Shown piece by piece: positions 9,601 through 17,808 of a stretch of 64,000 nucleotides of DNA (its first letter is position 1; each line of letters starts with the position of its first letter). The position numbers and the translations under genes were made by a program. This DNA comes from Pseudomonas sp. CCC3.1 (GTDB lineage Bacteria; Pseudomonadota; Gammaproteobacteria; Pseudomonadales; Pseudomonadaceae). The stretch lies in assembly GCF_034347405.1 (NCBI RefSeq), contig NZ_CP133778.1:4780501-4844500 (forward strand), given 5' to 3'. Below the pieces are notes generated by a model. That model was not told the origin of the DNA. It saw only the letters and a program-made list of their open reading frames with translations, and made no database searches.

Positions 9601-10959
9601 CAGTTGCCGTCCGGCTCCAGCAGTGGCGCCTCCGCGAGTTATAAAGTTCGACGCCGTGCCGGCCATTGGGAAATCAAGCATCGCCTGGCCGACAACATCA
9701 AGCGCTGGGACCCCCTGATACGTGATCCCGCGCTCCTGCCGGACGACGCTCCCGCCGTCAGCTATAGCGCTTATGACCTACCCACCGAACACAGAGCCAA
9801 AATAAGTGGGCTTATCAATAAGCTGCCTGGCTTTCTCCACCCCACCTCAACGTTCCGCAGCCCTGAACTTGATGGACTCAAAGTTTACTTTTCAGACTTT
9901 AGATACAAGTTATTGGCGGATGCTCGCGCGCACTTGAGGGCCATCTCTGCAAGGCCGCGTGTGACTTGCCCTGCAATACCGGCCAAAGCAAGCCTTGAAG
10001 ATATTTTTGGGCGACTGTTTGAGCACTCACGAGGCATCGTACTGGGTGAGACACACTCCCATTTGTCCGGGAAAAAAATCCTGATCACTCAATTGAAAAC
10101 CCTCGCTAAACAAGACGTGAAAGTTCTCTATTTGGAACACCTGCAATCCGATCTGCATCAGTCACTGCTGGACGATTACTTTAAAAGCGGAAAGATGCCT
10201 ATCGTCCTGGACGAGTTCCTTAAAGCACAAGACGCTGGCCATCGATTAGATACCAGCAGCCCCTACACTTACAGCCAACTGGTAAGAGAAGCCAAGCGCC
10301 AGGGTGTTGAAGTGATCGCCATCGATTGCATGGCCAGTTACAACAACAAGGGCATCCGGCTTGACCCACAAGGGAACGAAATTCCCTCAGCCCGCCTCGC
10401 CCGCTATGAAATGTTCAGCTATTTCGCCACGCAGATCATTCGCGCCCATCAGGAAAAAATCGGGGGCAGCAAATGGGTCGCCTTGACGGGTAACTCACAT
10501 GCCAACCGATTTGAAGGCATCCCGGGGGTCGCTGAGCTCGAGGGGGTGATTGGCCTGAGGGTTTCAGACTCGTCTCCTGGCACGAGCCAAGGGTTGCGCC
10601 AGAACATTGGGGTGTTCTTGCCCGACGCGCTGAATTATCAATTCTTGAAAAATGACTACTGGTTGCAAGTTGACATTCAAGGCACAAAACCCGACCTGCC
10701 GGCACTCACCCACGCTCAAACCAATGACCGCCTGAAGAGCCCTGGCGTTTTTCGCCTGGACAGTGCAACCCCGCAAGGCGCGCAAATAATCCATCGCGCC
10801 AGTAACCACGAAATCATTCACACCCCTTTGCAGACTGACCCAGGCGGCCAGATATTTATCGATCGCGAAAGTTGGCCCACCCTACACCTGAAACGCTATG
10901 ACTCACTGAGGGACCTTGTTCACGACCTGCGGGACCTCAACATGACACAGGTGATCTGA
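6655..10959 (+). CDS. Giant dermonecrotic-toxin-like protein with C-terminal EreA/ChaN/TIKI-like domain (paralogue 1)
   Basis: 1434 residues, no signal peptide. The N-terminal and central part (to about residue 800) resembles the DUF6543 'dermonecrotic toxin' proteins of Pseudomonas, with the block TRRSLSELALANVGIWDVTF near residue 490. A long hydrophobic helix pair follows at about 750-780 (IDIVSFVLPTRVLLPIVLAR), a possible membrane-insertion segment. The C-terminal 330 residues contain GETHSH (1131-1136), LEH (1160-1162) and GNSHAN (H1282). This E-x-H, E, H pattern is that of the EreA/ChaN/TIKI-like hydrolases, including the Ras/Rap1-cleaving RRSP toxin domain. Start ATG 6655 follows CAGGAA. 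The last 1.2 kb looks more AT-rich than the LPS genes around it, suggesting transfer. Secretion route and target are unknown; no immunity gene is seen. Confidence 0.7.
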   Translation: MPTHLENLDILKNAASQWRSLIQACPNLDLSLDHRLRVFFPRLPEDACTDFLFISQEAPAEPGQSPTIASQQLTALIDECYLTGQVPTFVQGATRVYNYAYTLDDEDLAVEITAPELEKYLEFVTRTPELCVRDALKDFWQVPHHDLNGQTPTHWLSQFTHNLILTEARVRHADITFSPTGKELVEQVFGTGTSPMPPSTPSAYGVYTVTLNGHPEQAATALHGVFVITTKHLPRASTAPHDNHIVQDATPRPVVLYTPNNGLETYDSLTALSQELSARLKDPYQRERLLDCALAQERVRAMTHEHVDYTPVADTDVATFYSAQLIDKQQRDMRHAWSVARSLKQDTSFDQLSECVDQSLDTSLPLSPANIALNRYTRLVERQLPDWLKEASDEDKTQWRLNVERLNYERLAAVTPDAEPLSEIGQKQTLLGYARLQLKQQIKKDHGIDIDPDAIFVSITEAVRTGPLINPISGSGFAAGFSVDRTGPTISFHTTRRSLSELALANVGIWDVTFALTARIKDGAGNTHPVLTTDYVKALVRQLDIGENYKKKLNALLINSKQAHWRKERYVAFKHAQLRLDLLEATLSGVLSADQAAWVKTALDHPVESTRPRLNGEQVKAHLLMMRYKPLPGVLVFSSTASLELLCYTPDAPGKRWFLIANSRNELARMLSQQVWRTYVLRRVTPAQQAYIRPLLEQGLTDSNLQLQAITYNLFEASYDTEALHAIHDADEQSTSTWESNLNTAKETALTAIDIVSFVLPTRVLLPIVLARFIYQVFQGIDALQRDEKHEALLQFMESITHLTDAASDFTGSAIFRNAIRLRIPQPTPSLSSGAVSTPPGASLKVRTGDEFSTGVYESTPAGGGQATHYIKDGRGQLYRSQYDNLDEFWRALDDRKPDATYSTPLRELSTGIWDVDPATPLLKHKSGIERVIERAQVSGVDLTSHTPDEHGIYRVNNMRYIQQGGLVFEVYSGWLGRNWYLQLPSGSSSGASASYKVRRRAGHWEIKHRLADNIKRWDPLIRDPALLPDDAPAVSYSAYDLPTEHRAKISGLINKLPGFLHPTSTFRSPELDGLKVYFSDFRYKLLADARAHLRAISARPRVTCPAIPAKASLEDIFGRLFEHSRGIVLGETHSHLSGKKILITQLKTLAKQDVKVLYLEHLQSDLHQSLLDDYFKSGKMPIVLDEFLKAQDAGHRLDTSSPYTYSQLVREAKRQGVEVIAIDCMASYNNKGIRLDPQGNEIPSARLARYEMFSYFATQIIRAHQEKIGGSKWVALTGNSHANRFEGIPGVAELEGVIGLRVSDSSPGTSQGLRQNIGVFLPDALNYQFLKNDYWLQVDIQGTKPDLPALTHAQTNDRLKSPGVFRLDSATPQGAQIIHRASNHEIIHTPLQTDPGGQIFIDRESWPTLHLKRYDSLRDLVHDLRDLNMTQVI

Positions 10960-10973
10960 CCCTAATGCACATC

Positions 10974-11065
10974 CCTGTGGGAGCGGGCTTGCCCGCGATG
11001 GTATCGACGCGGCTTCACAGAAAAACCGCATCGCCTGCATCGCTGGCAAGCCAGGCTCCCACAGG
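10974..11065. repeat. REP pair (inverted) in the toxin 1-receptor gap
   Basis: CCTGTGGGAGCGGGCTTGCC at 10974 is mirrored by an inverted copy ending GCTCCCACAGG at 11065. The arms match over the outer 11 bases and again around GGCTTGCC-GCGATG. It is a typical Pseudomonas REP doublet that would fold into a long stem downstream of the toxin 1 stop codon and could act as a transcription or decay barrier. The rest of this 377-base gap (11066-11336) holds no gene that I can support and no recognisable Fur box ahead of the receptor gene. Confidence 0.85.
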
Positions 11066-11336
11066 TTTCTCGCTGTATTTACAACAGCGTTTGCTTAACT
11101 GACTGGCATTAGGGCTCGCTCGTTCCCACACGTGAGTAGCGTTGCTTTTAAGTGAACAGCATTGCAATGGAGCGGGTTTTTTTCTCAATATCCAGAACGG
11201 AACACGCATCAACAGAAAAAGCCGCCAGCGCTTTTTTAACCTAATAAAGCACCTCAACCGCTAAACTGCGCGCCCTCTGCTAGCCTGATACCCGTCGCCC
11301 GGACGGGTCGCTTCACACGGAACTCTGAAACCGACC

Positions 11337-13415
11337 ATGAAATGTTTTGTACCTGCTCGCCTCGCCCTGCTGCTGCCTGGCCTCTGCCTGACGACCCTCA
11401 GTGTTGCCGATCCGCTGGAACTCGACCCCAGCGTCATCACCGGCTCACGCAGCGCCAGCCCGAGCTTTGACGTGCCGTATTCGGTCGACAGCATCAATCA
11501 GGAACAGATTCAGGATGGCCAATTGGGCATCAATGCCTCCGAGGTGCTGTCCCGCGTGCCGGGCCTGGTGGTGCAGAACCGTCAAAACTACGCGCAGGAT
11601 TTACAGATTTCCTCACGCGGCTTCGGTGCCCGCTCAGCGTTTGGCGTGCGTGGCATCAAGCTGATTGCCGACGGCATTCCCGCCAGCACGCCGGACGGTC
11701 AGGGCCAAGCAGCCACGTTTAACCTCGACACCGCCGAGCGCATTGAAGTGCTGCGCGGCCCGGCGGCCACGCTGTACGGGAGCAACGCTGGCGGGGTCAT
11801 TCAAATGTTCTCGCGTGATGGCGAAGGGCCGCCGCGTATTGGCGCCGAAACGCTGTTCGGCAGCGACGGCATGAATAAAAACCACCTCACTGCCGAAGGC
11901 GCGACCGATGACGTGGGTTTCGTGCTCGATGCTTCGCGCATGGACACCGACGGCTACCGCGATCACAGCGCCGCCCGCCGCGACCAGACCTTTGCCAAGC
12001 TCAACCTGAAGCCCGACGAAGACAGCAAACTGGCGCTGATCTACAGCAGCCTTGAGCAAAACGGCACGCAAGATCCGCTGGGGCAAAGCTGGGCAGCTTA
12101 CAAGGCAGACCCGCGTTCGGTGGCGCAAAACGCCCTGACCTACAACACGCGCAAAAGCATCGACCATCAGCAACTGGGCATGAACTACGAGCGCTATATC
12201 GGTGATGCGACCTTACAGGTCAATGCCTACACCGGCACCCGCAGCGTGATTCAGTACTTGGCGATTCCGCCCACCTCGCCCAGTAACAAGCAGGGCGGTG
12301 GCGTGGTTCAGTTTGACCGCAAGTTCTACGGCGGCAGCCTGCGCTGGCTGCAACCCGTGCAGGGCGTACCGGGCGAGCTGACGCTGATCGGCGGTCTGGA
12401 TTACGACCAAAGCCAGGACAGCCGCCACGGCTACAACAACTATGTGGGCGACCAACTGGGCGTCAAAGGCGCCCTGGTGCGCGACGAAGTCGACACTGCT
12501 CGCAGCCTCGACCCGTACGTACAAGCCAACTGGGCACTGGACAACTGGACCGTGCAGGCAGGCTTGCGTTACAGCACCATGGAAATGGACGTCGATGATC
12601 AATTTTTGAGCAACGGCGACGACAGCGGCAACAAACGCTACGAAAAAGCCACACCCTCCGTCAGCGTGATGTATGCCTTTACCCCTGAGCTGCATGGTTA
12701 TGTCAGCGCGGGCAAAGGTTTCGAGACACCCACGCAGGCAGAACTGGCCTATTCACCCAGCGGCAATGGTTTCAACTTTGGGCTTAAGCCGTCCGAAAGC
12801 ACGCAATACGAAATGGGCTTGAAGGCCCAACTCAATAACACGCGGATCAACGCGGCCATCTTCCAGATCACCACCGAAGATGAACTGGTGGTGCTGAACA
12901 ACACTGGCGGGCGAACCACCTATCAGAACGCCGGACGCACCTTGCGTCGCGGTTTTGAGCTGGGCGTCGAAAGCCAGTTGGCCGAACACTGGACCAGCAC
13001 CTTGGCCTACACCCGCTTGCAGGCGACCTACGACACTGACTTTTCCAGCGCCAGCGGCACCGTCGACAAAGGCAACTACCTGCCGGGCGTACCCCAGACC
13101 ACTCTTTTTGCTGAAGTTAACTGGAAACCGACGGACTGGCTGAGCACCGCCGTTGAAGGCATGTACCGCAGCAAGGTCTACGTCGAAGACACCAACACGC
13201 AAAAAGCCGCACCGGCCTACAGCGTGTTCAACTGGCGTGCGCAGTTTGAGCAAAAGGTCGAACACTGGACCTTCCACCAGACCTTGCGCCTGGACAACCT
13301 GCTGGACCGCCAATACGTGGGCTCGGTGATTGTTGGCGATTCCAACAACCGCTATTACGAAGCCGCGCCGGGCCGCTCGTGGTACGCCGGGGCTGGGGCG
13401 CAGTACACCTTCTGA
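11337..13415 (+). CDS. TonB-dependent outer membrane receptor, PqqU/YncD-like
   Basis: 692 residues. A signal peptide occupies about residues 1-24, followed by the plug domain with VPGLVVQNRQNYAQDLQIS (near residue 75), SRGFGARSAFGVRGIKL and VLRGPAATLYGSNAGGV, then a beta barrel ending in aromatic YTF, as in outer membrane porins. From memory, E. coli YncD (PqqU, a receptor for the cofactor pyrroloquinoline quinone) has nearly the same plug wording, plus GRGFETPT, FGLKPS, GGRTTYKNAGKT and the tail YVGSVIVNESNGRYYEPSPG. All of these have close counterparts here. A siderophore receptor is the alternative, but no Fur box is visible. It lies between the two toxin paralogues on the same strand; its start follows a weak CGGAAC. 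Confidence 0.75.
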   Translation: MKCFVPARLALLLPGLCLTTLSVADPLELDPSVITGSRSASPSFDVPYSVDSINQEQIQDGQLGINASEVLSRVPGLVVQNRQNYAQDLQISSRGFGARSAFGVRGIKLIADGIPASTPDGQGQAATFNLDTAERIEVLRGPAATLYGSNAGGVIQMFSRDGEGPPRIGAETLFGSDGMNKNHLTAEGATDDVGFVLDASRMDTDGYRDHSAARRDQTFAKLNLKPDEDSKLALIYSSLEQNGTQDPLGQSWAAYKADPRSVAQNALTYNTRKSIDHQQLGMNYERYIGDATLQVNAYTGTRSVIQYLAIPPTSPSNKQGGGVVQFDRKFYGGSLRWLQPVQGVPGELTLIGGLDYDQSQDSRHGYNNYVGDQLGVKGALVRDEVDTARSLDPYVQANWALDNWTVQAGLRYSTMEMDVDDQFLSNGDDSGNKRYEKATPSVSVMYAFTPELHGYVSAGKGFETPTQAELAYSPSGNGFNFGLKPSESTQYEMGLKAQLNNTRINAAIFQITTEDELVVLNNTGGRTTYQNAGRTLRRGFELGVESQLAEHWTSTLAYTRLQATYDTDFSSASGTVDKGNYLPGVPQTTLFAEVNWKPTDWLSTAVEGMYRSKVYVEDTNTQKAAPAYSVFNWRAQFEQKVEHWTFHQTLRLDNLLDRQYVGSVIVGDSNNRYYEAAPGRSWYAGAGAQYTF

Positions 13416-13472
13416 GCACCTGTATTTCTCACGACCAACAACTATCTAGCACTTTCGTGATGCCGCCGCGTG

Positions 13473-13503
13473 ATTCCTTTACTGACACCCTCAGTAAAGG
13501 AAT
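13473..13503 (+). promoter_or_regulatory. Perfect 13-bp hairpin burying the ribosome binding site of the second toxin gene
   Basis: ATTCCTTTACTGA (13473-13485) and TCAGTAAAGGAAT (13491-13503) are exact reverse complements with a five-base loop CACCC. The right arm contains AAAGGA, the only good Shine-Dalgarno sequence for the ATG at 13512, eight bases further on. In the mRNA this stem would hide the ribosome binding site. There is no T-run after it, so it is not a Rho-independent terminator. Confidence 0.65.
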
Positions 13504-13511
13504 TGACGCTC

Positions 13512-16500
13512 ATGACACGCCCTTCAACCCCACTCAACGACGCCCACACTCAGTTACTGGACTTTTGTTCTCGGGTCCCCACGCTTCAGTCGGCGATCCA
13601 GCATCACCTCGAACTGTTCTTCCCTGTGCTGAGCGACGATGTCCATATCAGCACGGTTTATCTGACTTACCAGGCCGAGGCTGACGAACCGGGACAGGAC
13701 GGCCAGTGGATTTCTCACTCACTGATCGACGCCATCAAAGCGTGTTACTTAACGGGCGAAATACCCGCTTATTTCAAAGAGTCTTCCCACGCTTACCGGG
13801 TGCCTGACTCAACTGACCCGGCACATCAAATCGCGCATATGCCCGTGGCCGTGCTGGAAAGCTTCGTCAGTTACATCATCAAACATTGCAGGTGGTTCTT
13901 CACCAACGCACTCAGGCATTTTTGGCAAACCCCCCACCCCGCGCTCGACAACAAAACCCCAAAAAACTGGCTGGGACGCTTCTATATGGGGGTGGTCCAA
14001 GCTGAGCAATCATTGCGCAAAAACGATAAAACACTATCAACAGCCGAGAGCGACGCGCTGCTCGACATCCTGACAAACTCCGTTGCATTGCCCCGCAAGT
14101 TTCGCGCAAGCGAACACTACTTGGGCGTGTATGAGGTGGTCGTCAAAGGTGCGGGCTCTGACTGGCCATTGTCTGGCGCCTTTGTGGTCACCCAGGCGCA
14201 GGCAACCGGGCTCAACAGCGCCCTCGACACCTTCCAGACGCCGCTTTTTTCCACGGTATTTGCAACCGGCCCCCTCGCCCTGCTCTATCTACCCAACAGC
14301 GGCGTGCAGGCGTTCAGCTCGTTTGAGGCTCTGGATCTTGAGCTGAGGCTACGGCTCGGTGACGAGATACAGCGCAACTCACTGCTCAATCAGCTGCCGT
14401 CACAGCACGCGCAAGGTTGGCGAGATCAGGTCCAAAAGCTGGGCTACCGGGAGATACAACGCCATGCTTTCGACCGCAGTGTCGAGGCCTTGATTGAGCG
14501 GCAACTGGCTGATATCGAAGACGCGTGGAGCAGCGCAACACTGAATGGACAGGCTAATAACCTGGACGCACTGGATGACTACCTGAGCGATGCCCTGGCG
14601 TTGACCCGTTACCTCAACCCGGCGGCCATCGCGCAAAATCGCTACACCCATCTATTCGAAAAACAGTTGCCCGACTGGCTCACATCAGCCCCTGGTGCGC
14701 TGAAACACCGCTGGCGACTGGCCGTAGCCCGCCTGAGCCGCGAGACCGAACTGTCTCAGGCGCCCGGCATGCCGCGAGCCCAACTGAGCGGCAACAAAAC
14801 CTACCTGCTGGACTTTGCCCGTGATCGACTCAAAGAACGCATCCGCCGCGATCTCGGCATTGAGGTGGAGCCCCGTGCAATCGCGGTGATCACCACTCAA
14901 GTCCTGCAAACAGGCCCTGTCATTTACCCGTTAGCCACCTCCGGATTCGCAGCAGGCAATAGCCTGAGCCGCACAGGTCCAACCCTGACATCCCATTCAA
15001 CCCGGCGCTCGCTGCCCGAACTGGCGCTGGAAAATGTCGGCGCACTGGACCTGACGTTTGCCTTGACCGCCACCGTCACCGACGAAAACGGCAGACGTCA
15101 TCCCACACTGACCAGCGCTTACCTCAAAAGCATTGTGCGCGATCTGGATATCGGCAACGCCTACAAGCATTTTTTACGCGAAACGTTACTGACCTCCGAC
15201 GCTGCCAGCTGGCGCAGAGAGCGCTACGGCCTGCTGCGCACCGCACAGCTGCGCCTCGACACCCTTGAAGCGAGGATGTCCGGGCAGCTCACCAACCAGC
15301 AGGCCGACTGGGTTGATCTGTTGCTGGACGACAATAGGGCCGACATCAACGCAGCCAAGATTTCGACGCAACTGCTGATGCTGCGCTACAAACCGATGCC
15401 CGGCATGCTGCTGATTAGGTGCGAAGGTCATGCCCAGCAACTGTGTTATTGCCCCGAAGCCCCCGACCGGGTGTGGTTTCGCCCATTTAGCACGCTCAAT
15501 GAACTGGCCGCCCAACTGTCATTGCCGGAGCTGCGTCACTACATCCTGCAACGCACCACTGCGCTTGAGCAGGCCTACATCAACCCTTTGTTGATAGAAG
15601 GCCTGACGGACTCCAACACCCAGACCCAACCCATTACCCAACATTTCCTGGCCGCCAGCTATGAAGCCGAAGCGGCCTTTGCATTGCGTAACGCCGATGA
15701 GCAGTCCACCTCGACCCGGGAAGCGAACATCCAGACGATTAAAGACACCACCCTGACGCTGGTGGACATCATCAGCTTCGCCTTGCCCATCAAAGTGCTG
15801 ATTCCATTGACGATGACGCGCTTCGTCTATGCCATTTACCAAGGCGTCGACGCATTACGGCGAGCCGAAGAACTGGAAGCACTGCAACACTTCGCGGGTT
15901 CTATCGCTCATTTGACCGATGCCGCCTCGGACTTCGCCGGTTCGAGGGTCTTTGCTGCCTCCATCCGCCTGCGTACATCATCGCGGCCGCAGGCCTTCAA
16001 CCCGGCGGCCGCAAGCCTGAAAACGCCCGCGAACATGACATTGCGCGTCGGCGAACCCTTTGGCCAAGGGGTATACGAGTGGACGCAAGGCACCCGCACC
16101 GAGTACTACCTGCCAGACGCCAGCCGCACGCTTTACCAGGCCAAATATGACCGCACACATGCCGAGTGGTGGGTGAGCGACCGACGCATGCCCGATGCCG
16201 AGTTCAAAATCCCGGCCGCTGAAGTCATGGGTAAATGGGAGATCAGTGGGTCAACGCCTTTGGCCCGGCAAAAAACCGGCATCGACACACTGATTGCCAG
16301 AGCCCGCGTGATCGACGTCGAAATCCCCCACGATCTGCCAGACATGGAGGGCATCTTTACGCTGAATGATCGTCACTTTATCCAGCAAAACCAGATGACC
16401 TTCGAAGTCAGCTCCGCGGTACCGGGGCCTGATATGCACCTGATTCTGGCAAGCGGCTCGAACTCCGCTCAATCGGCGTACAAAGTCAGGCGCAACCTAG

Positions 16501-17795
16501 ACAACAACGAGTGGGAGGTCAAACACGCCCCGACAGGCAGCCCCTCACGCTGGGAACCCTTAAGCCCCAGCGTGCCAGTCCCTCGCCCGGACTCGCCGAT
16601 TGACCCTGAACACCCCTACGAACTGCCACGCAGACACCACGCCAGAGCTGCTGTTGTCATCAGCAGTCGCGGCCGCTATCAAGAGCCGCTGACCGGCACA
16701 TTTCGAGATCCGGAAGTCGACCGGACCCGTTTGTTGTTCTACCAGATACGACTCCGATTGATCCGCGACGCCAAGGATTTTTTCAACACGGTGACCCTGG
16801 CACCACGCCCGGCCATTCCCCAACTGGCACCTGCCGCCTCACATGCCGATATTCTGCGCCAGGTGTATACCCAATCACCGGGCTTGGTAGTGGGCGAAAA
16901 TCATTATTCGATTGCCAGTAAAAAATTCCTGATCGACAACATGCCCGAGCTGGTCAAGAACGATGTCAAAACCCTCTACCTTGAGCATTTGAAAACCGAT
17001 TTTCATCAGGCCGATCTGGACACCTATGGGCAACACGGCATCATCAGCCATAACCTCAATGCCTATTTGAAAAAGCTCTACCTGCGCGAAGGGCTTGATA
17101 GTGAACCGGCTTATACCTTCCTGACCCTTGTTGCCGCCGCCCGCCGTTACCGGATCAAGGTCCAGGCCATCGACTGCGCGGCCAGTTACCACCTTGCGCA
17201 ATTGGGGCGCGAGGGTTACGCAGTTCGCCGGGTTGAAACGATGAATTATTATTCGACTCGGGTCATACGCGAACACCAAGCAAAAAATGGCGCACACAAA
17301 TGGATTGCACTCGTCGGGTTTACCCATACCAATACCTTCGAGGGTGTGCCCGGCCTGGCAGAGCTCAATGGCGCCATCGGTTTAAAAGTGTTGGACACAT
17401 TACCGGGTAACCCCATCGGTACAGGGCTGGATAAAGGCCGCATCAGCTTCCTGGGCAATGGCAATCATGGTTGCGCTTTTCTCAAAAGCGACTTGCGCCT
17501 ATCTGTTGAGGTGGCGGCCAGTCGCACGTTCTGGTTACCCCGTCAGCGCCAGCAAATCGACCGGCTGCTTGCCCAGCCGAATCGGTACACATTTACCAAC
17601 GACCCCATCGATGGGGCGACACTGTTTCATCGCAGCGCCGCCCGCGAATTGGTCGAAACCTCCTTTCTGAGCGACCCGGATGGCAAGTTATACCTGCGCA
17701 GACCTGAATGGCCCGAAATACATGAACAACGCTTTGCTCGGGCCAAAGACCTGATAAAAGCGCTGGAAGACCGAGGGCTGGTATTTGTGAGGTAA
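13512..17795 (+). CDS. Giant dermonecrotic-toxin-like protein with C-terminal EreA/ChaN/TIKI-like domain (paralogue 2)
   Basis: 1427 residues if started at ATG 13512, which lies eight bases after AAAGGA; an in-frame codon at 13470 lacks such a site. It is a paralogue of the 6655 gene along its whole length, sharing the blocks SRTGPTLTSHSTRRSLPELA, LRYKPMPGMLL, NADEQSTST and LTDAASDFAGS. By eye roughly half of the residues match. The hydrophobic segment IDIISFALPIKVLIPLTMTR (correctly VDIIS) sits near residue 750. The C-terminal signature is GENHYS (1128-1133), LEH (1157-1159) and GFTHTN (H1272). The stop codon is only 13 bases from the convergent LPS kinase gene. It is not exported by the general Sec route as far as I can see; a type VI or contact-dependent route is possible but untested. 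Confidence 0.7.
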   Translation: MTRPSTPLNDAHTQLLDFCSRVPTLQSAIQHHLELFFPVLSDDVHISTVYLTYQAEADEPGQDGQWISHSLIDAIKACYLTGEIPAYFKESSHAYRVPDSTDPAHQIAHMPVAVLESFVSYIIKHCRWFFTNALRHFWQTPHPALDNKTPKNWLGRFYMGVVQAEQSLRKNDKTLSTAESDALLDILTNSVALPRKFRASEHYLGVYEVVVKGAGSDWPLSGAFVVTQAQATGLNSALDTFQTPLFSTVFATGPLALLYLPNSGVQAFSSFEALDLELRLRLGDEIQRNSLLNQLPSQHAQGWRDQVQKLGYREIQRHAFDRSVEALIERQLADIEDAWSSATLNGQANNLDALDDYLSDALALTRYLNPAAIAQNRYTHLFEKQLPDWLTSAPGALKHRWRLAVARLSRETELSQAPGMPRAQLSGNKTYLLDFARDRLKERIRRDLGIEVEPRAIAVITTQVLQTGPVIYPLATSGFAAGNSLSRTGPTLTSHSTRRSLPELALENVGALDLTFALTATVTDENGRRHPTLTSAYLKSIVRDLDIGNAYKHFLRETLLTSDAASWRRERYGLLRTAQLRLDTLEARMSGQLTNQQADWVDLLLDDNRADINAAKISTQLLMLRYKPMPGMLLIRCEGHAQQLCYCPEAPDRVWFRPFSTLNELAAQLSLPELRHYILQRTTALEQAYINPLLIEGLTDSNTQTQPITQHFLAASYEAEAAFALRNADEQSTSTREANIQTIKDTTLTLVDIISFALPIKVLIPLTMTRFVYAIYQGVDALRRAEELEALQHFAGSIAHLTDAASDFAGSRVFAASIRLRTSSRPQAFNPAAASLKTPANMTLRVGEPFGQGVYEWTQGTRTEYYLPDASRTLYQAKYDRTHAEWWVSDRRMPDAEFKIPAAEVMGKWEISGSTPLARQKTGIDTLIARARVIDVEIPHDLPDMEGIFTLNDRHFIQQNQMTFEVSSAVPGPDMHLILASGSNSAQSAYKVRRNLDNNEWEVKHAPTGSPSRWEPLSPSVPVPRPDSPIDPEHPYELPRRHHARAAVVISSRGRYQEPLTGTFRDPEVDRTRLLFYQIRLRLIRDAKDFFNTVTLAPRPAIPQLAPAASHADILRQVYTQSPGLVVGENHYSIASKKFLIDNMPELVKNDVKTLYLEHLKTDFHQADLDTYGQHGIISHNLNAYLKKLYLREGLDSEPAYTFLTLVAAARRYRIKVQAIDCAASYHLAQLGREGYAVRRVETMNYYSTRVIREHQAKNGAHKWIALVGFTHTNTFEGVPGLAELNGAIGLKVLDTLPGNPIGTGLDKGRISFLGNGNHGCAFLKSDLRLSVEVAASRTFWLPRQRQQIDRLLAQPNRYTFTNDPIDGATLFHRSAARELVETSFLSDPDGKLYLRRPEWPEIHEQRFARAKDLIKALEDRGLVFVR

Positions 17796-17808
17796 GACCC
17801 GCGGCCGT

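Noticed and set aside
11066..11336. Fur box upstream of the TonB receptor
   Set aside because: No match to the GATAATGATAATCATTATC pattern, even loosely, was found on reading the gap.
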